The position numbers and the translations under genes are program-made. From positions 2,132,001 to 2,196,000 of the forward strand of contig NZ_CACVBO010000001.1 of the NCBI RefSeq assembly GCF_902728235.1: 64,000 bases of DNA, read 5' to 3'. The stretch comes from Lentimonas sp. CC4 (GTDB taxonomy: Bacteria; Verrucomicrobiota; Verrucomicrobiia; Opitutales; Coraliomargaritaceae). Below, in pieces: positions 1-8,765 of the stretch; the stretch's first letter is position 1, and every line of letters starts with the position of its first letter. A model generated the notes under the pieces. It had not been told where the DNA came from. It ran no database searches and worked only from the letters and a program-made list of their open reading frames with translations.

Positions 1-45
1 AGGACTGTCACCTGTTTGAGCTGGTTGTCATATATTCTTCGCAGT

Positions 46-1224
46 GTGAAAATTGCATTGGTGACAGAAACCTATCCGCCAGAAGTCAATGGTGTGGCGA
101 TGACGCTACATCGTTTAGTTGCTGGTATTTTGTCTGTGGGGCATACGATGCAGTTGGTGCGTCCGCAACAAGCTCCTCAGGTTGAACCGACTGACTTAGA
201 GTGGCAACTGGAGGAGTTGCTCGTTAGTAGCGTGCCACTTCCAGGCTACGATGGCCTACGTATTGGTATGCCTGCCATGGGGCGCATGAAGCGTTTATGG
301 AAGCGCTCGCGGCCAGATGTGGTGCACATTGCGACTGAAGGGCCACTCGGCGCTGCGGCACTTTGGGTGGCACGGCGCATGCGGATTCCAGTGGTTTCGA
401 GCTTTCATACCAATTTTCATAGCTATGGGGCGCACTATGGAGTGGGTCTGCTACAAGGTGTGGGCTTCGCCTATCTGCGAGCCTTTCACAATTATACGGC
501 AGCGACGTTTGCGCCGACGCGCGCCATTTGCGAGGAGCTCGCTGCGCAAGGCATTCGTCATACACGAGTGATGAGCCGTGGGGTGGATTGTGATTTGTAT
601 CAACCGAGTGCGCGTTGTGAGGCACTGCGCGCGAGTTGGCTGGGTAACATGACTGCTCCAGTGGTGCTCTATGTCGGACGCATTGCGCAGGAGAAAAATA
701 TGGCTCTAGCGATTCGTGGGTTTTACGAGATCCAGTGCAAGCAGCCTAATGCCTGTTTCGTGTTGGTGGGCGATGGGCCGATGCGTGCGGAGCTGGAAGC
801 GGCGCATCCCGAATTTATTTTCACCGGATTTCAACGCGGAGCGGATCTAGCGAAGTGCTATGCCTCGGCGGATGTCTTTTTATTTCCGAGCGTGACCGAG
901 ACGTTCGGCAATGTGCTAACCGAAGCGATGGCGAGTGGCTTAGCCTGTGTCGCCTATGACTATGCCGCTGCGAGGGAATATGCAACAGACGGTGTCCACG
1001 CACTCTTGGCTGCTAAAGGGGATGAGGCTGGCTTTATTGCGGCCGCCGGGCGGTTGGTAAATGATGAACGATTGATTGAACAACTGGGCGCTGCCGCTCG
1101 GGAATTGGCACTGCAGCTAAGTTGGAGTTCCGTCGTTCGTGCTTACTTAGCCGATACCTCCGCGATTCTGCAGGAGGAGCACACCGCTGTGGATGCTCCC
1201 TTACACACTTTAGAAACGATATGA
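46..1224 (+). CDS. GT4 family glycosyltransferase
   Basis: This is a retaining GT-B glycosyltransferase of family GT4, about 392 aa, which would transfer a sugar from a nucleotide-sugar donor to a lipid or glycan at the inner face of the membrane. The N-terminus KIALVTETYPPEVNGVA is the typical first strand and glycine loop of the MgtA/diacylglycerol glucosyltransferase subgroup. The C-terminal half has the donor-site pattern YVGRIAQEKN, then the TETFGNVLTEAMASG segment with its EX7E glutamates. I start at the GTG at 46 because the family begins at this lysine; a TTG at 16 would add ten residues without homology. Its stop overlaps the start of the phosphoesterase at 1221 (ATGA), so the two are translationally coupled. 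The acceptor cannot be read from sequence. Confidence 0.85.
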   Translation: MKIALVTETYPPEVNGVAMTLHRLVAGILSVGHTMQLVRPQQAPQVEPTDLEWQLEELLVSSVPLPGYDGLRIGMPAMGRMKRLWKRSRPDVVHIATEGPLGAAALWVARRMRIPVVSSFHTNFHSYGAHYGVGLLQGVGFAYLRAFHNYTAATFAPTRAICEELAAQGIRHTRVMSRGVDCDLYQPSARCEALRASWLGNMTAPVVLYVGRIAQEKNMALAIRGFYEIQCKQPNACFVLVGDGPMRAELEAAHPEFIFTGFQRGADLAKCYASADVFLFPSVTETFGNVLTEAMASGLACVAYDYAAAREYATDGVHALLAAKGDEAGFIAAAGRLVNDERLIEQLGAAARELALQLSWSSVVRAYLADTSAILQEEHTAVDAPLHTLETI

Positions 1225-2081
1225 AAAAAATACACTACAAGACGATTATACTATCGGACGTTCACTTGGGAACGCCACATTGCCAGATTGATGAGGTAAA
1301 TGATTTTTTGAAATACACACGTTGTGACCAGTTGATATTAAATGGCGATATCATTGATGGATGGCAGCTCCGGCGATCCGGGAAATGGAAAACCAGTGAT
1401 AGTCGGTTTGTGCGATTAATTCTTAAGAAGATGGAGAAGCAAGATACAGAAGTAATTTACCTGAGAGGGAATCACGATGATGTGCTCAGGCGGTTTTTAC
1501 CGTTAAATTTCAGTAAGCTTCGGTTTTGCGAAGACTATATCTTCGAGACGAACCAGAAGAAATATCTCGTGCTACATGGTGATGTCTTTGACCTTGTAAC
1601 GACGCATATGAAATTTCTCTCACACATTGGTGATTTCGGTTACCAATGGCTATTGCGCTTTAATCGACTTTATAGCCGCTGGTGGCGTTGGAAGGGCAAG
1701 GGCGAGTTCTCTCTCAGTAAATATATTAAAGGGCGCGTTAAGTCGGCTGTGAGCTTTATCTCTAACTATGAAGAACAAGTGGCGAAGTTAGCGAAAGCAC
1801 GTGGCTGTGATGGTGTGATGTGTGGTCATATTCACAGTGCAGATGATAAGATGATTGATGGTATTCACTATTTAAATTCAGGTGACTGGGTAGAGTCCAA
1901 AACTGCGATCGTGGAACACTTCGATGGGCAGATGGAATTAATCACTTACGATCAATTTCGTGCGCACCTGAATCACCAGGTCTTTGAAGGCGGCGATGAC
2001 GATCTCAATGACGAGGATGAAGATGGCTTCGAAGTGGTCGAAGATGGTATCGATGTGCTCGAAGATGTGATGGCAGTCTAA
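1221..2081 (+). CDS. UDP-2,3-diacylglucosamine diphosphatase-like metallophosphoesterase
   Basis: Calcineurin-like phosphoesterase of the LpxH/COG2908 type, 286 aa. The two-metal motifs are all present in order: SDVHLG near residue 12, NGDIIDGW, RGNHDD, a lone His in LHGDVFD, and CGHIHSA. LpxH cleaves UDP-diacylglucosamine in lipid A synthesis, but many homologues have other substrates, so the name is family-level only. The ATG at 1221 overlaps the upstream glycosyltransferase stop, which points to joint work on an envelope glycolipid. The last 35 residues are an Asp/Glu-rich tail (EGGDDDLNDEDEDG and following), an unusual feature that may be a disordered or metal-buffering extension. Confidence 0.75.
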   Translation: MKKIHYKTIILSDVHLGTPHCQIDEVNDFLKYTRCDQLILNGDIIDGWQLRRSGKWKTSDSRFVRLILKKMEKQDTEVIYLRGNHDDVLRRFLPLNFSKLRFCEDYIFETNQKKYLVLHGDVFDLVTTHMKFLSHIGDFGYQWLLRFNRLYSRWWRWKGKGEFSLSKYIKGRVKSAVSFISNYEEQVAKLAKARGCDGVMCGHIHSADDKMIDGIHYLNSGDWVESKTAIVEHFDGQMELITYDQFRAHLNHQVFEGGDDDLNDEDEDGFEVVEDGIDVLEDVMAV

Positions 2082-2669
2082 GGTGGCTTTGTTATTGTTG
2101 TTTTGTGCCGTTAGTGGTTTCAACTTAACTGTCTAGCGCGACCAAATCTTGCCTCTGTTAGGTCCAGTCGCTTATCAAGGGCCGATCGTTCGAGTTGGCT
2201 CAATCATGAGCATTTTTCGTGTTAAAAGATACCCCCAAAAAAGGCGCAAAGGACGCAGAATATAAGTGAATATGCCCGAATCGCACGAACTTAAGGGGCT
2301 TTGAGATAGTCAAGGCTAACTGGGATCGGCTGCTTCAGCTGCCTACAGTGTGCATGTATACGTATACTCACGCGTATCATGATTTGTGAAAAGTGCATTC
2401 AAGCGACTTCTCTGCCTAAGGTAGGGGCTTTGCTTTGCGAAGACCGCGTAAAGGCCTTAAAGTCATGGAGTTTTACAACGTCTCCTGCCTTCGCGGTTCG
2501 CGCACGCACGACCCCTACGCATATTTCTGAACCATCAAGAACCACAATTCTTGATGCGCGGCAGTATATGTTCGTAGTTGCTTTTGCTCGGCGGTAGCTA
2601 AAGCAGCCGGTCCCAGTTTGCCAGTGGAGGGGCATTAAGTGCGTGCCATTCTGCAGACTCCGTGGTGTT
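2082..2669. other. Gene-free stretch of 588 bp with repeats
   Basis: No convincing gene. The first 320 bp show only an A-rich tract near 2230 (cccccaaaaaaggcgcaaag). From about 2400 to 2560 lies a copy of the GTAGGGGCTT repeat family. Any reading frame here is made of repeat. Confidence 0.6.
2405..2560 (+). repeat. GTAGGGGCTT-family dispersed repeat, copy 1
   Basis: Contains taggggctttgctttgcg, then aaaggcc, then cctgccttcgcggttcgcg and acgacccctacg, closed by a small hairpin catcaagaa/ttcttgatg. The same blocks in the same order recur at 21456-21556, in reverse at 11988-12130, and in a broken form at 18334-18655. Confidence 0.75.
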
Positions 2670-3515
2670 TCAGTCTTTTGAGCCGTCGACCTTTTTTTCG
2701 ACAATCGTGCGCAAGGTGCGGATGTCGTTTTCCATTCGCGAGAGCAGGTGTTTGAGGTCGGCGTCTGGCACATTGGGGTCGGGCAAATTACTGAGTTCCT
2801 GCATGGTGGATACGATGATGCCGATGAAGAGATTCAGAATCGTGAAGGTGGCGATCACAATAAAGGGCACGAAGAACATCCATGCGAACGGCTGCACTTC
2901 CATGATGGGACGCACAATGCCCATGGACCAGCTCTCCAGTGTCATGATCTGAAAGAGTGAGTATAAGCTGAGCCCAAGTGAACCAAACCAGACCGGGAAA
3001 TCTTCACCGAACAGATGCGTGGCTAGCACACCTGCGGTGAAAAAGAAGATACACATGATCGCGATCACACCTGTGAGCCCTGGAATCGAATGCAGGAAGG
3101 CGGCCACCACTTTTCGCAGTGAGGGAATGGCAGTGAGTAAGCGTAAGACGCGAAAGACACGTAAGGTGCGCAGCACGGAGAGTGGGCCGCTGCCTGGGAC
3201 GAGCGACACGGCGACAACAATGAAGTCGAACCAGTTCCAGGAGTTGCGCCAGAAGATGCCGCGATAGACGCAGAGTTTGATCAGTAACTCGACGACAAAG
3301 ACCGCTAAGCAAATTTGATCCACCCAGTGTAGCAGTGCTCCGTGCTGTGCTTCAATGGATGGGAAGGTTTCCAGCCCGAGCACGGCGGCGTTGATGAGTA
3401 TCACTGCAATGATGAAGCCTTGTATGCGCGAAGATTCCACCCAATGCGCTAGCTTTGAACGCCAATGGGGCAGGTTGTCTATACGTAGCAATCGAATCAG
3501 ATCTAGGTCGCTCAT
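2670..3515 (-). CDS. Bacterial voltage-gated sodium channel (NavBac type)
   Basis: A six-helix single-domain ion channel of 281 aa that should form a homotetramer in the inner membrane. S4 near residues 113-127 carries arginines every third position (R116, R119, R122, R125), the voltage sensor. The selectivity filter TLESWSMG at 192-199 matches the sodium-selective bacterial channels NavAb and NavMs. S6 follows (TILNLFIGIIV). After a linker, residues 252-275 form a short coiled coil, as in the tetramerisation helix of this family. No auxiliary gene adjoins; the next gene upstream is an MFS permease on the same strand 335 bp away. Role in the cell is likely sodium signalling or pH/motility homeostasis (inference). 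Confidence 0.9.
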   Translation of the reverse strand: MSDLDLIRLLRIDNLPHWRSKLAHWVESSRIQGFIIAVILINAAVLGLETFPSIEAQHGALLHWVDQICLAVFVVELLIKLCVYRGIFWRNSWNWFDFIVVAVSLVPGSGPLSVLRTLRVFRVLRLLTAIPSLRKVVAAFLHSIPGLTGVIAIMCIFFFTAGVLATHLFGEDFPVWFGSLGLSLYSLFQIMTLESWSMGIVRPIMEVQPFAWMFFVPFIVIATFTILNLFIGIIVSTMQELSNLPDPNVPDADLKHLLSRMENDIRTLRTIVEKKVDGSKD

Positions 3516-3559
3516 GTGCGATATTAGCGCTTAGTGATTCATGAAATGCAACTCGTAAG

Positions 3560-3679
3560 ATGGCTGTTTACGGCGCGAGAAAGTTGGACGGCAAAATCCA
3601 TGATGGCATTCAACTGCGCCACGCTTTGGAGGCGCATCGCACCATCGGTGATGTTTTAGAGGTGTTGGTGGATCGGTAG
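3560..3679 (+). CDS. Possible small ORF of 39 aa
   Basis: An ATG-started frame of 39 codons between divergent repeat and channel gene. The peptide is rich in charged residues (RKLDGKIHDG, RHALEAHRTIGDVLEVL) and looks more protein-like than the flanking repeat, but I recognise no family and see no clear ribosome binding site. It may be a gene remnant or chance. Confidence 0.2.
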   Translation: MAVYGARKLDGKIHDGIQLRHALEAHRTIGDVLEVLVDR

Positions 3680-3691
3680 TTTTATGTGGGC

Positions 3692-3845
3692 AAATAAGTG
3701 ACACAGGCATTGCTACGCCATCTCCGGACTTCGGCGAGCTCAGTCGAGTCGCAGACCTACGTCCTGCCTGTTTTTTCCTTAGCGTTCGATATTCGATGCA
3801 CTATCGCTAGGGGCGCGGACAGACAGGAATGTCTGTTTCACTTCT
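3692..3845. repeat. ACAGACAGG/CCTGTCTGT-family repeat, composite copy
   Basis: Two parts: gtgacacaggcattgctacg...cagacctacgtcctgcctg (3692-3770) and gacagacaggaatgtctg followed by tttcac (3819-3842). The first part is the reverse complement of the longer form seen at 57945-58001 and 13222-13274; the second is the short palindromic form seen at 14641 and 61612. Confidence 0.7.
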
Positions 3846-3850
3846 ACACA

Positions 3851-5041
3851 CTAGCGCGCAAAGCGCTTGTTCTGTCGCACACACTCAAACAGGACGATGG
3901 CTACGAATATTAGGATCATACCGACGAAGGCGACGCCTCTGGGTGCTGAGTTACTTAGAATCCAATAACCGATGAAGGGCGCCATGGTTCCACGGAAACC
4001 AGTCAGTGCCATGTGAATGCTCATGTAAGAAGAGACTTTTTCGTGAGGTGCGATCTTCGTAACCCACAGGCTCCAGATGATTTTGCCACCGCCTGTGGCG
4101 AGGCCGACTAAGGTCATCGCAAAGGTCAGCATGAAAATATTCTTGGTGAAAAAGAAGCAAGCGATGCCGAGCAGAAAGAAGAGGTTCAGCAAATTACGCG
4201 TAGTGATAAAGTGTAGCTTGTCGAACAGGCTGCCCCAGACCTTGGTGCTGAGGATGCGCCCCGCAGCGGGCACGACGACGAGGAGAAATGCGATCGTGGC
4301 ATTGTCGGCGTTGATGCCAAACTCAGGATTCGCCAGATACTCGACGCGGATTGGAAATGTGATGAGGTTCCCTAGTCCGAGCAGCATCCAACTGCCGAGC
4401 AGGTAGCCGAATAGCTTATCCTTCCAGATCAGGCTGAAGTTTTGCCATGGATTGCCGACGTGCTCGATGGAGAGCGGTGTGCACGGTATACGATTTGTTG
4501 CCCAGCCACAGGCCGCGGCAGAGAGCACCATGATGACAAACAGGATGTGGTAGTAATTGATCGAGATGTCGAGCAACCAGCCGCCGAGTAGTGAGAACAG
4601 AATCATACTCGATGCGGTGAGTATGAAGGGCGTCGTCATACGTTTGCCACGTTCGCTGGCAGGATAGTTCTCCGAGTAGATTTGAATCATCAACGGGCCT
4701 TGCTGAACGGTGGCCATTTGGCTGGTGATGATGAATACGGTGAACACTGTTAGGCTCTGAACTACAGTGGCACCGACCATGAGCAGTGCCGCGAGCGAGA
4801 ACATACTAGCAGATGCGAGGCTCGGACGAAATTGTCGCTTGGCGACGAAGTAAAGCGTGAGCGGTGTGAGCAAAAAACCAATTGGCCACGCTGCTGCGAT
4901 AAACGCTTTATAGCTTTCCGGCGCATCGAAGTGGCGAATCGCAATCAGCAGAGCAAAGGTCGACCAGCCTGCCTCTAGAATGCCATAAAAAGGCGCGCGC
5001 AGGACGTCGTTACGATACGTCGCTTCCGCGCGGTCGTCGTC
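3851..5041 (-). CDS. MFS transporter without a recognisable start codon
   Basis: A 12-helix-type major facilitator permease, roughly 396 aa of readable protein, in the inner membrane; substrate unknown. The first ordinary start in frame is a TTG at 4873, yet clear protein continues upstream of it (RNDVLRAPFYGILEAGW, then STFALLIAIRHFDAPESYKA), which is a normal first helix. This stretch contains no ATG, GTG or TTG and then runs straight into the 7-nt repeat array at 5042-5086 before a TAA at 5087-5089. The start has apparently been overwritten by the array, or a rare start such as the CTG at 5000-5002 is used. The MFS assignment is by hydrophobic pattern and the loop ENYPASERGKRMTTP. Functional status is uncertain. 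Confidence 0.65.
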   Translation of the reverse strand, partial: DDDRAEATYRNDVLRAPFYGILEAGWSTFALLIAIRHFDAPESYKAFIAAAWPIGFLLTPLTLYFVAKRQFRPSLASASMFSLAALLMVGATVVQSLTVFTVFIITSQMATVQQGPLMIQIYSENYPASERGKRMTTPFILTASSMILFSLLGGWLLDISINYYHILFVIMVLSAAACGWATNRIPCTPLSIEHVGNPWQNFSLIWKDKLFGYLLGSWMLLGLGNLITFPIRVEYLANPEFGINADNATIAFLLVVVPAAGRILSTKVWGSLFDKLHFITTRNLLNLFFLLGIACFFFTKNIFMLTFAMTLVGLATGGGKIIWSLWVTKIAPHEKVSSYMSIHMALTGFRGTMAPFIGYWILSNSAPRGVAFVGMILIFVAIVLFECVRQNKRFAR

Positions 5042-5165
5042 AGGGAGACTTGAGGACTGAGAGCTGAGACTTGAGATGGGAGGAGATTAGAGGTTTGAGA
5101 GCTGAGAGCTGAGACTTGAGATGGGAGAGCTGAGACTTGAGACCTGAGGGTTGAGGTGGGAGAAC
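5042..5165. repeat. GAGACTTGAG/GAGCTGAG array, left arm
   Basis: Degenerate tandem units of about 7 nt (gagactt, gagagct, gagacct, gaggg) fill this stretch. The same units appear in reverse complement at 5262-5350, so the two arrays face each other across about 100 bp. Related arrays: 16297-16390, 32272-32336, 35163-35206. Confidence 0.75.
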
Positions 5166-5261
5166 CGACGAAGCGTGCGTGATGGTCTGCTAGGACGGCT
5201 GAGTTTGCCCCGTCGGTCTGACGGCTTTGGGTGCCCGTTGGACAGCTGAAGGAACAGGATT

Positions 5262-5350
5262 GAAGTGTTTCAGTTCTGAGCCTCAGGTTTCAAGTCTCAG
5301 ACCTCAGGTCTTAGTTTTCAGCCCTCAGCTCTCAAGTTTCAGGTCTCTTC
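5262..5350. repeat. CTCAAGTCTCAG array, right arm
   Basis: Units such as gtttcaagtctcag, acctcaggtct and agctctcaagtttcag, i.e. the complement of the array at 5042-5165. It ends just before the nadA stop codon at 5356. With the left arm it could fold into a long imperfect hairpin at the 3' end of nadA. Confidence 0.7.
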
Positions 5351-5355
5351 TCCTC

Positions 5356-6342
5356 CTACTTGCTCCAATCAAGCATACGCTTGAGGGGCACGTAGGCTTG
5401 TTTGCGCACGTCTTCGTCCATCTCGATCTGTGGGCTCATGTCGCGGAGGCAGTTACGCAGCTTTTCGATGGTGTTCATCTTCATGAAGCGGCAATCGTTG
5501 CAGGCGCACGTATCCGTCGGGCCAGCGATGAACGTTTTGTCCGGGGCTTCACGTTGTAAGCGGTGGATCATCCCGGTTTCGGTGATGATGATAAATTGCT
5601 GAGCGTCGCTATTTTGGCAAAAGCCGATCATCTTCTCGGTGCTGCAAACCACGTCCGCATTGTCACGCACGGTTTCCACGCATTCTGGGTGAGCGACGAC
5701 GAGTGCTTCTGGGAATTTGAGCTTAAGCGCTTCAATGGCTTGCTGAGTGAATAACACGTGCGCGTAGCATGAGCCCGGCCATAGTTGCATTTCGCGGCCA
5801 GTCTGCTTGGAGACCCATTGGCCGAGGTTCTGGTCTGGCACGAACAGGATGTCGCGATCGGCAGGCACATTCTCGATGATGGTCTTGGCGTTGCCGCTGG
5901 TGCAGATCACATCGCAGAGCGCTTTAACTGCAGCCGAGCAATTAATGTAAGCGACCACGTAAACATTTGGATTGGCGGCTTTGTAGGCAGCCAGTTTTTC
6001 CGCTGGGCAGGAGTCGGCGAGCGAGCAACCTGCTTCCATATCGGGCAGTAGCACTGCTTTGGCCGGATTGACGATCTTGGCAGTCTCAGCCATGAAGTGC
6101 ACGCCGCAGAAGACGATTGCGTCGGCGTCGGCTTCGGCAGCCTGGTAGGCGAGTCCGAGGGAGTCGCCCACGTAGTCAGCTACGCGTTGTATCTCATCCA
6201 CTTGGTAGTTGTGCGCCAAGATGACGGCGTTGCGTTCTTTTTTGAGCGCCAACACCTCAAGTTGCATTGCGGAAAGTGGCGCTTCTTCCCCGTTGCGTGG
6301 GTTGAAGACCATAGGTTCGTAGTTGAGAGTCGTAGTTGCCAT
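5356..6342 (-). CDS. nadA: Quinolinate synthase
   Basis: NadA, 328 aa, condenses iminoaspartate with dihydroxyacetone phosphate to quinolinate in de novo NAD synthesis; cytoplasmic, with one [4Fe-4S] cluster. The three cluster cysteines can be placed by comparison with E. coli NadA: C106 in MEAGCSLADSCP, C192 in WPGSCYAH, C284 in the CACNDCRFMKM motif. Other family signatures are AHNYQVDEIQ, GVHFMAETAK and the end PLKRMLDWSK. Start is the ATG at 6342. No nadB or nadC is adjacent. The 3' end abuts a CTCAAGTCTCAG array. Confidence 0.96.
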   Translation of the reverse strand: MATTTLNYEPMVFNPRNGEEAPLSAMQLEVLALKKERNAVILAHNYQVDEIQRVADYVGDSLGLAYQAAEADADAIVFCGVHFMAETAKIVNPAKAVLLPDMEAGCSLADSCPAEKLAAYKAANPNVYVVAYINCSAAVKALCDVICTSGNAKTIIENVPADRDILFVPDQNLGQWVSKQTGREMQLWPGSCYAHVLFTQQAIEALKLKFPEALVVAHPECVETVRDNADVVCSTEKMIGFCQNSDAQQFIIITETGMIHRLQREAPDKTFIAGPTDTCACNDCRFMKMNTIEKLRNCLRDMSPQIEMDEDVRKQAYVPLKRMLDWSK

Positions 6343-6643
6343 GGGTGGAGTCTTAGGAAAAAGCCGACGAACATCTAGTGAAGTGGCACTTAAGTCAAGC
6401 TGGCAGCCGCTGTGTTCTTTGGGGGTGAATCGTGGGGAGGGACGGCCTCTGCGCCGTCAGCCGAGCCGCAGCACAGAACCAAAACACTGGCACACCGCAA
6501 GACGAGGCAGAGCTCGTCTCTCCCGGATGTGTTGTATTGATAAATCACAAAACATGATGCATCTCAGTATCAGATGCGGTAGACTACTTTTGAATATTAG
6601 AGATTTGACGGTCTTAGATCGTTTGCGCTACAACGCGTTACAT
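6343..6643. other. Intergenic region between nadA and a secreted protein
   Basis: Contains the GC-rich dispersed repeat at 6434-6524. The remaining bases probably hold the divergent promoters, but I see no strong consensus boxes. Confidence 0.5.
6434..6524. repeat. GGGAGGGACGGCCTC...GAGCTCGTCTCTCC dispersed repeat, copy 1
   Basis: Starts ggggagggacggcctctgcg, contains gccgagc, and ends gcaagacgaggcagagctcg tctctcc. Start and end are imperfect reverse complements. A second copy is at 16395-16499. Confidence 0.7.
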
Positions 6644-7303
6644 ATGGCAAAGCTTTTATTATTCTGCATGATATCCCTTTCATTATGCTTGGGTGCAATC
6701 GGTGGTGAAGTTGGATTCCCGTCGTCTGTGAAGCTAAAGGATGGGACTTCCTATGAGGGGGTGAAGCTAATGAGTCAGACGCCTGCTGAAGTCGTGTTGA
6801 GGCATTCGAATGGAGTGGCGAATATTAAGATTTCTGACCTCAGCGATGAGCTACAGGTGTTGCTCAATTACTCAGAGGAAGAGGCAAAGGCTCTTGAGGC
6901 GGCGCAAGCGGAGGCAACTGCCTTGCGGCTGAAGCAGGTGGAGCACGATAAGCAAGTGCGTGAAGCCGCTAAGATACTCGCCGAGAAGAAGATGAATATG
7001 TTTATGGTCCGTGGCTATGTGCACCGAGTGCTGGAGGAGGGGATCGTGGTTCAAGCAGGTGTGGCGACTAATTCGGTCTATAACCGGATTCGAGTTTCAG
7101 AAGAAGAGGTCTCGAAGCGACAATATAAAGCTTACCGAGTTCCTCGGCCAATACGTGAATTTGGGTTTGTCTATATCGAAGGGCACCCGCGCTTTGAGTC
7201 ACTCACAGATCGGGATGTCATTGATGTGGACGTGTATCGCGATGGGATCTTTAGATCTGGCGGAGAGACGATGAAGCGGTTTGTCTATTTACAGGAATTC
7301 TAG
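6644..7303 (+). CDS. Secreted protein of unknown function
   Basis: 219 aa from the ATG at 6644, chosen because it starts a clear signal peptide (KLLLFCMISLSLCLGAIGG). After it comes a small beta-rich segment (VKLKDGTSYEGVKLMS, VVLRHSNGVANIKISDLS) of the kind seen in many exported proteins of this group. A charged helix of about 45 residues rich in Glu, Ala and Lys follows (residues 80-120, probable coiled coil). The C-terminal 90 residues are unrecognised. Exported to periplasm or outer face by inference; function unknown. Confidence 0.65.
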   Translation: MAKLLLFCMISLSLCLGAIGGEVGFPSSVKLKDGTSYEGVKLMSQTPAEVVLRHSNGVANIKISDLSDELQVLLNYSEEEAKALEAAQAEATALRLKQVEHDKQVREAAKILAEKKMNMFMVRGYVHRVLEEGIVVQAGVATNSVYNRIRVSEEEVSKRQYKAYRVPRPIREFGFVYIEGHPRFESLTDRDVIDVDVYRDGIFRSGGETMKRFVYLQEF

Positions 7304-7327
7304 TGCCTCAGCCTTCAAGTCTCAAAC

Positions 7328-8080
7328 CTACCTCAGTCCAGCTGCGGTCAAAATTTCAAATGCCTTTTGGCTATGCTCCATCAGCTTGCCGAGGTTACGT
7401 AGTGTCAGGAGTTGAAAGGTCATTTCGCTCTCTGTCACATGAATATGCAGATCCAGCGGAATTAGGCGCAGCTCAAAGCTGCTGCCGTCGGGTTCGTAGG
7501 CCAAGCTATCCGCAATTTCGGGCATATCCTCGATCGCATCGATCTTGTCGTCGATATTGATCGATCCCGGGAATTCGACAACGAGCGTCTCGCAGTGGTG
7601 CGTGAAGCAGGCTACAAAGCGCTCGTCCGTTCCGATGTCGGGCGTGTGCAGTGCGACGATTTCGGTGGTTAGCACGTAGTTTTTCGGATCGTCTGGGCTT
7701 TGATCAATCCGCACCTGCAGATCGAAGTCAGGTGTCTTGATACAGCCAAATCCATCCTCGCAGGTGTATTGAAACTCGCGCCGCTTGTAGCCGAATAGGC
7801 TACGAATGTCGGCGTAGAACTGATCGATGATCTCTTTGACGTCTTCCTGGCCGATCTTACGAACAAATGCTTGAGCGGCGGGATGATGACCGTCCGGCAA
7901 ATGATGATTCTTTGCGTAGCCTTTGAGTCGGCGCACGCGTCCCTCCACGGTGCCGAAGATGCGGCTTTGCGGGGCTGGAGCATTCAAATCTGAAGTTGTG
8001 GCTGTGATGGCTGAACGAATCGGACGGTGGGTCAATAAATGAGAGCCGAAGTTGTGCCACAGCCAGCGGAGTGGCGTCAA
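7328..8080 (-). CDS. Hypothetical cytoplasmic protein
   Basis: About 250 aa, no signal or membrane segment, no family recognised. The central part (residues 75-200) is acidic with regular strand/helix alternation, ending in LHIHVTESEMTFQLLTLRNLG. The start used here is a TTG at 8080; the first 45 residues are basic and low-complexity, so the true start may lie further in. It lies 124 bp downstream of the PepSY protein on the same strand and could be the last gene of that unit. Confidence 0.55.
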   Translation of the reverse strand: MTPLRWLWHNFGSHLLTHRPIRSAITATTSDLNAPAPQSRIFGTVEGRVRRLKGYAKNHHLPDGHHPAAQAFVRKIGQEDVKEIIDQFYADIRSLFGYKRREFQYTCEDGFGCIKTPDFDLQVRIDQSPDDPKNYVLTTEIVALHTPDIGTDERFVACFTHHCETLVVEFPGSINIDDKIDAIEDMPEIADSLAYEPDGSSFELRLIPLDLHIHVTESEMTFQLLTLRNLGKLMEHSQKAFEILTAAGLR

Positions 8081-8204
8081 TGTTTACAGGCGCTCCCTCA
8101 TATCTTTTAGAGAGCTGCGCGTGTTGCTTGCGCACTCTCAATTGTAGCGGAAGCGGGAGCCGGTTTCGACCAACCGAGCAAGAGCCATTCAGCGGCGCAC
8201 GGTT

Positions 8205-8726
8205 TCATTTTACCTTAAGTCGTCGCTTCCTGCGCATGAGGATGGGGATGAGGAATAGATAAATGCCAGTTAGCCACAGTAGTAGTAGAATTGCGGCTGC
8301 GGGTAGAAAGAGCCAGATGCTTGCCTTGGAGTGAAAGAAGGTGCCCTCGTGTAGGGATAAGATCCAGGCTGAGCGTTTGTAGGCGACTTGTAGGATCTCT
8401 GCGCTCTGGCCATCTATTTGAACTTCCCATTGATTCTTCGCTAGGACTTTAATGACCCCGTGGCTAGGGCGTATGTCGACTTTCTTGATGTCTGCCCAGT
8501 CGGCGATCTGTGCTTCAGGCACGCTCGCTGCGGTATCGATGACTTGCTGCAGGCTGATAGTTGGCGTGTTGCCTTGCCCCTGCATGGTTGCTGGCTGAAC
8601 CCATGCGATGTCTTTGCGTAGTAATAAGAGAATGCCAGTGATGATGATAATCAGCACCGGAAGAGCGCAGAGTAGTGCACCCCAATAATGGACTTTTCTC
8701 CAGAGTAACTTCCAGTTGGTTTTCAT
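8205..8726 (-). CDS. PepSY-associated transmembrane protein
   Basis: 173 aa with an N-terminal membrane helix (residues 15-38, WGALLCALPVLIIIITGILLLL), a soluble middle domain with PepSY-like strands (PSHGVIKVLAKNQWEVQIDG) and a C-terminal helix (138-165, SIWLFLPAAAILLLLWLTGIY). The N-terminal motif RKVHYWGAL and the repeat SLHEGTF before the last helix are usual in PepSY_TM proteins, which often act in heme or flavin-linked electron transfer and metal reduction. It lies 39 bp after the cytochrome c gene, so a joint redox role is likely (inference). Confidence 0.8.
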   Translation of the reverse strand: MKTNWKLLWRKVHYWGALLCALPVLIIIITGILLLLRKDIAWVQPATMQGQGNTPTISLQQVIDTAASVPEAQIADWADIKKVDIRPSHGVIKVLAKNQWEVQIDGQSAEILQVAYKRSAWILSLHEGTFFHSKASIWLFLPAAAILLLLWLTGIYLFLIPILMRRKRRLKVK

Positions 8727-8765
8727 TGCTGATATTTCGATTGAGCTATGGGAGTGTGTAAATGC

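Noticed and set aside
2379-2597. Plus-strand frame of 72 codons
   Set aside because: It lies almost fully in the GTAGGGGCTT repeat; its translation shares fragments with other repeat copies, not with proteins.
5042-5350. Repeat arrays considered as a CRISPR array
   Set aside because: Units are about 7 nt and degenerate, no spacers of constant length, no cas genes.
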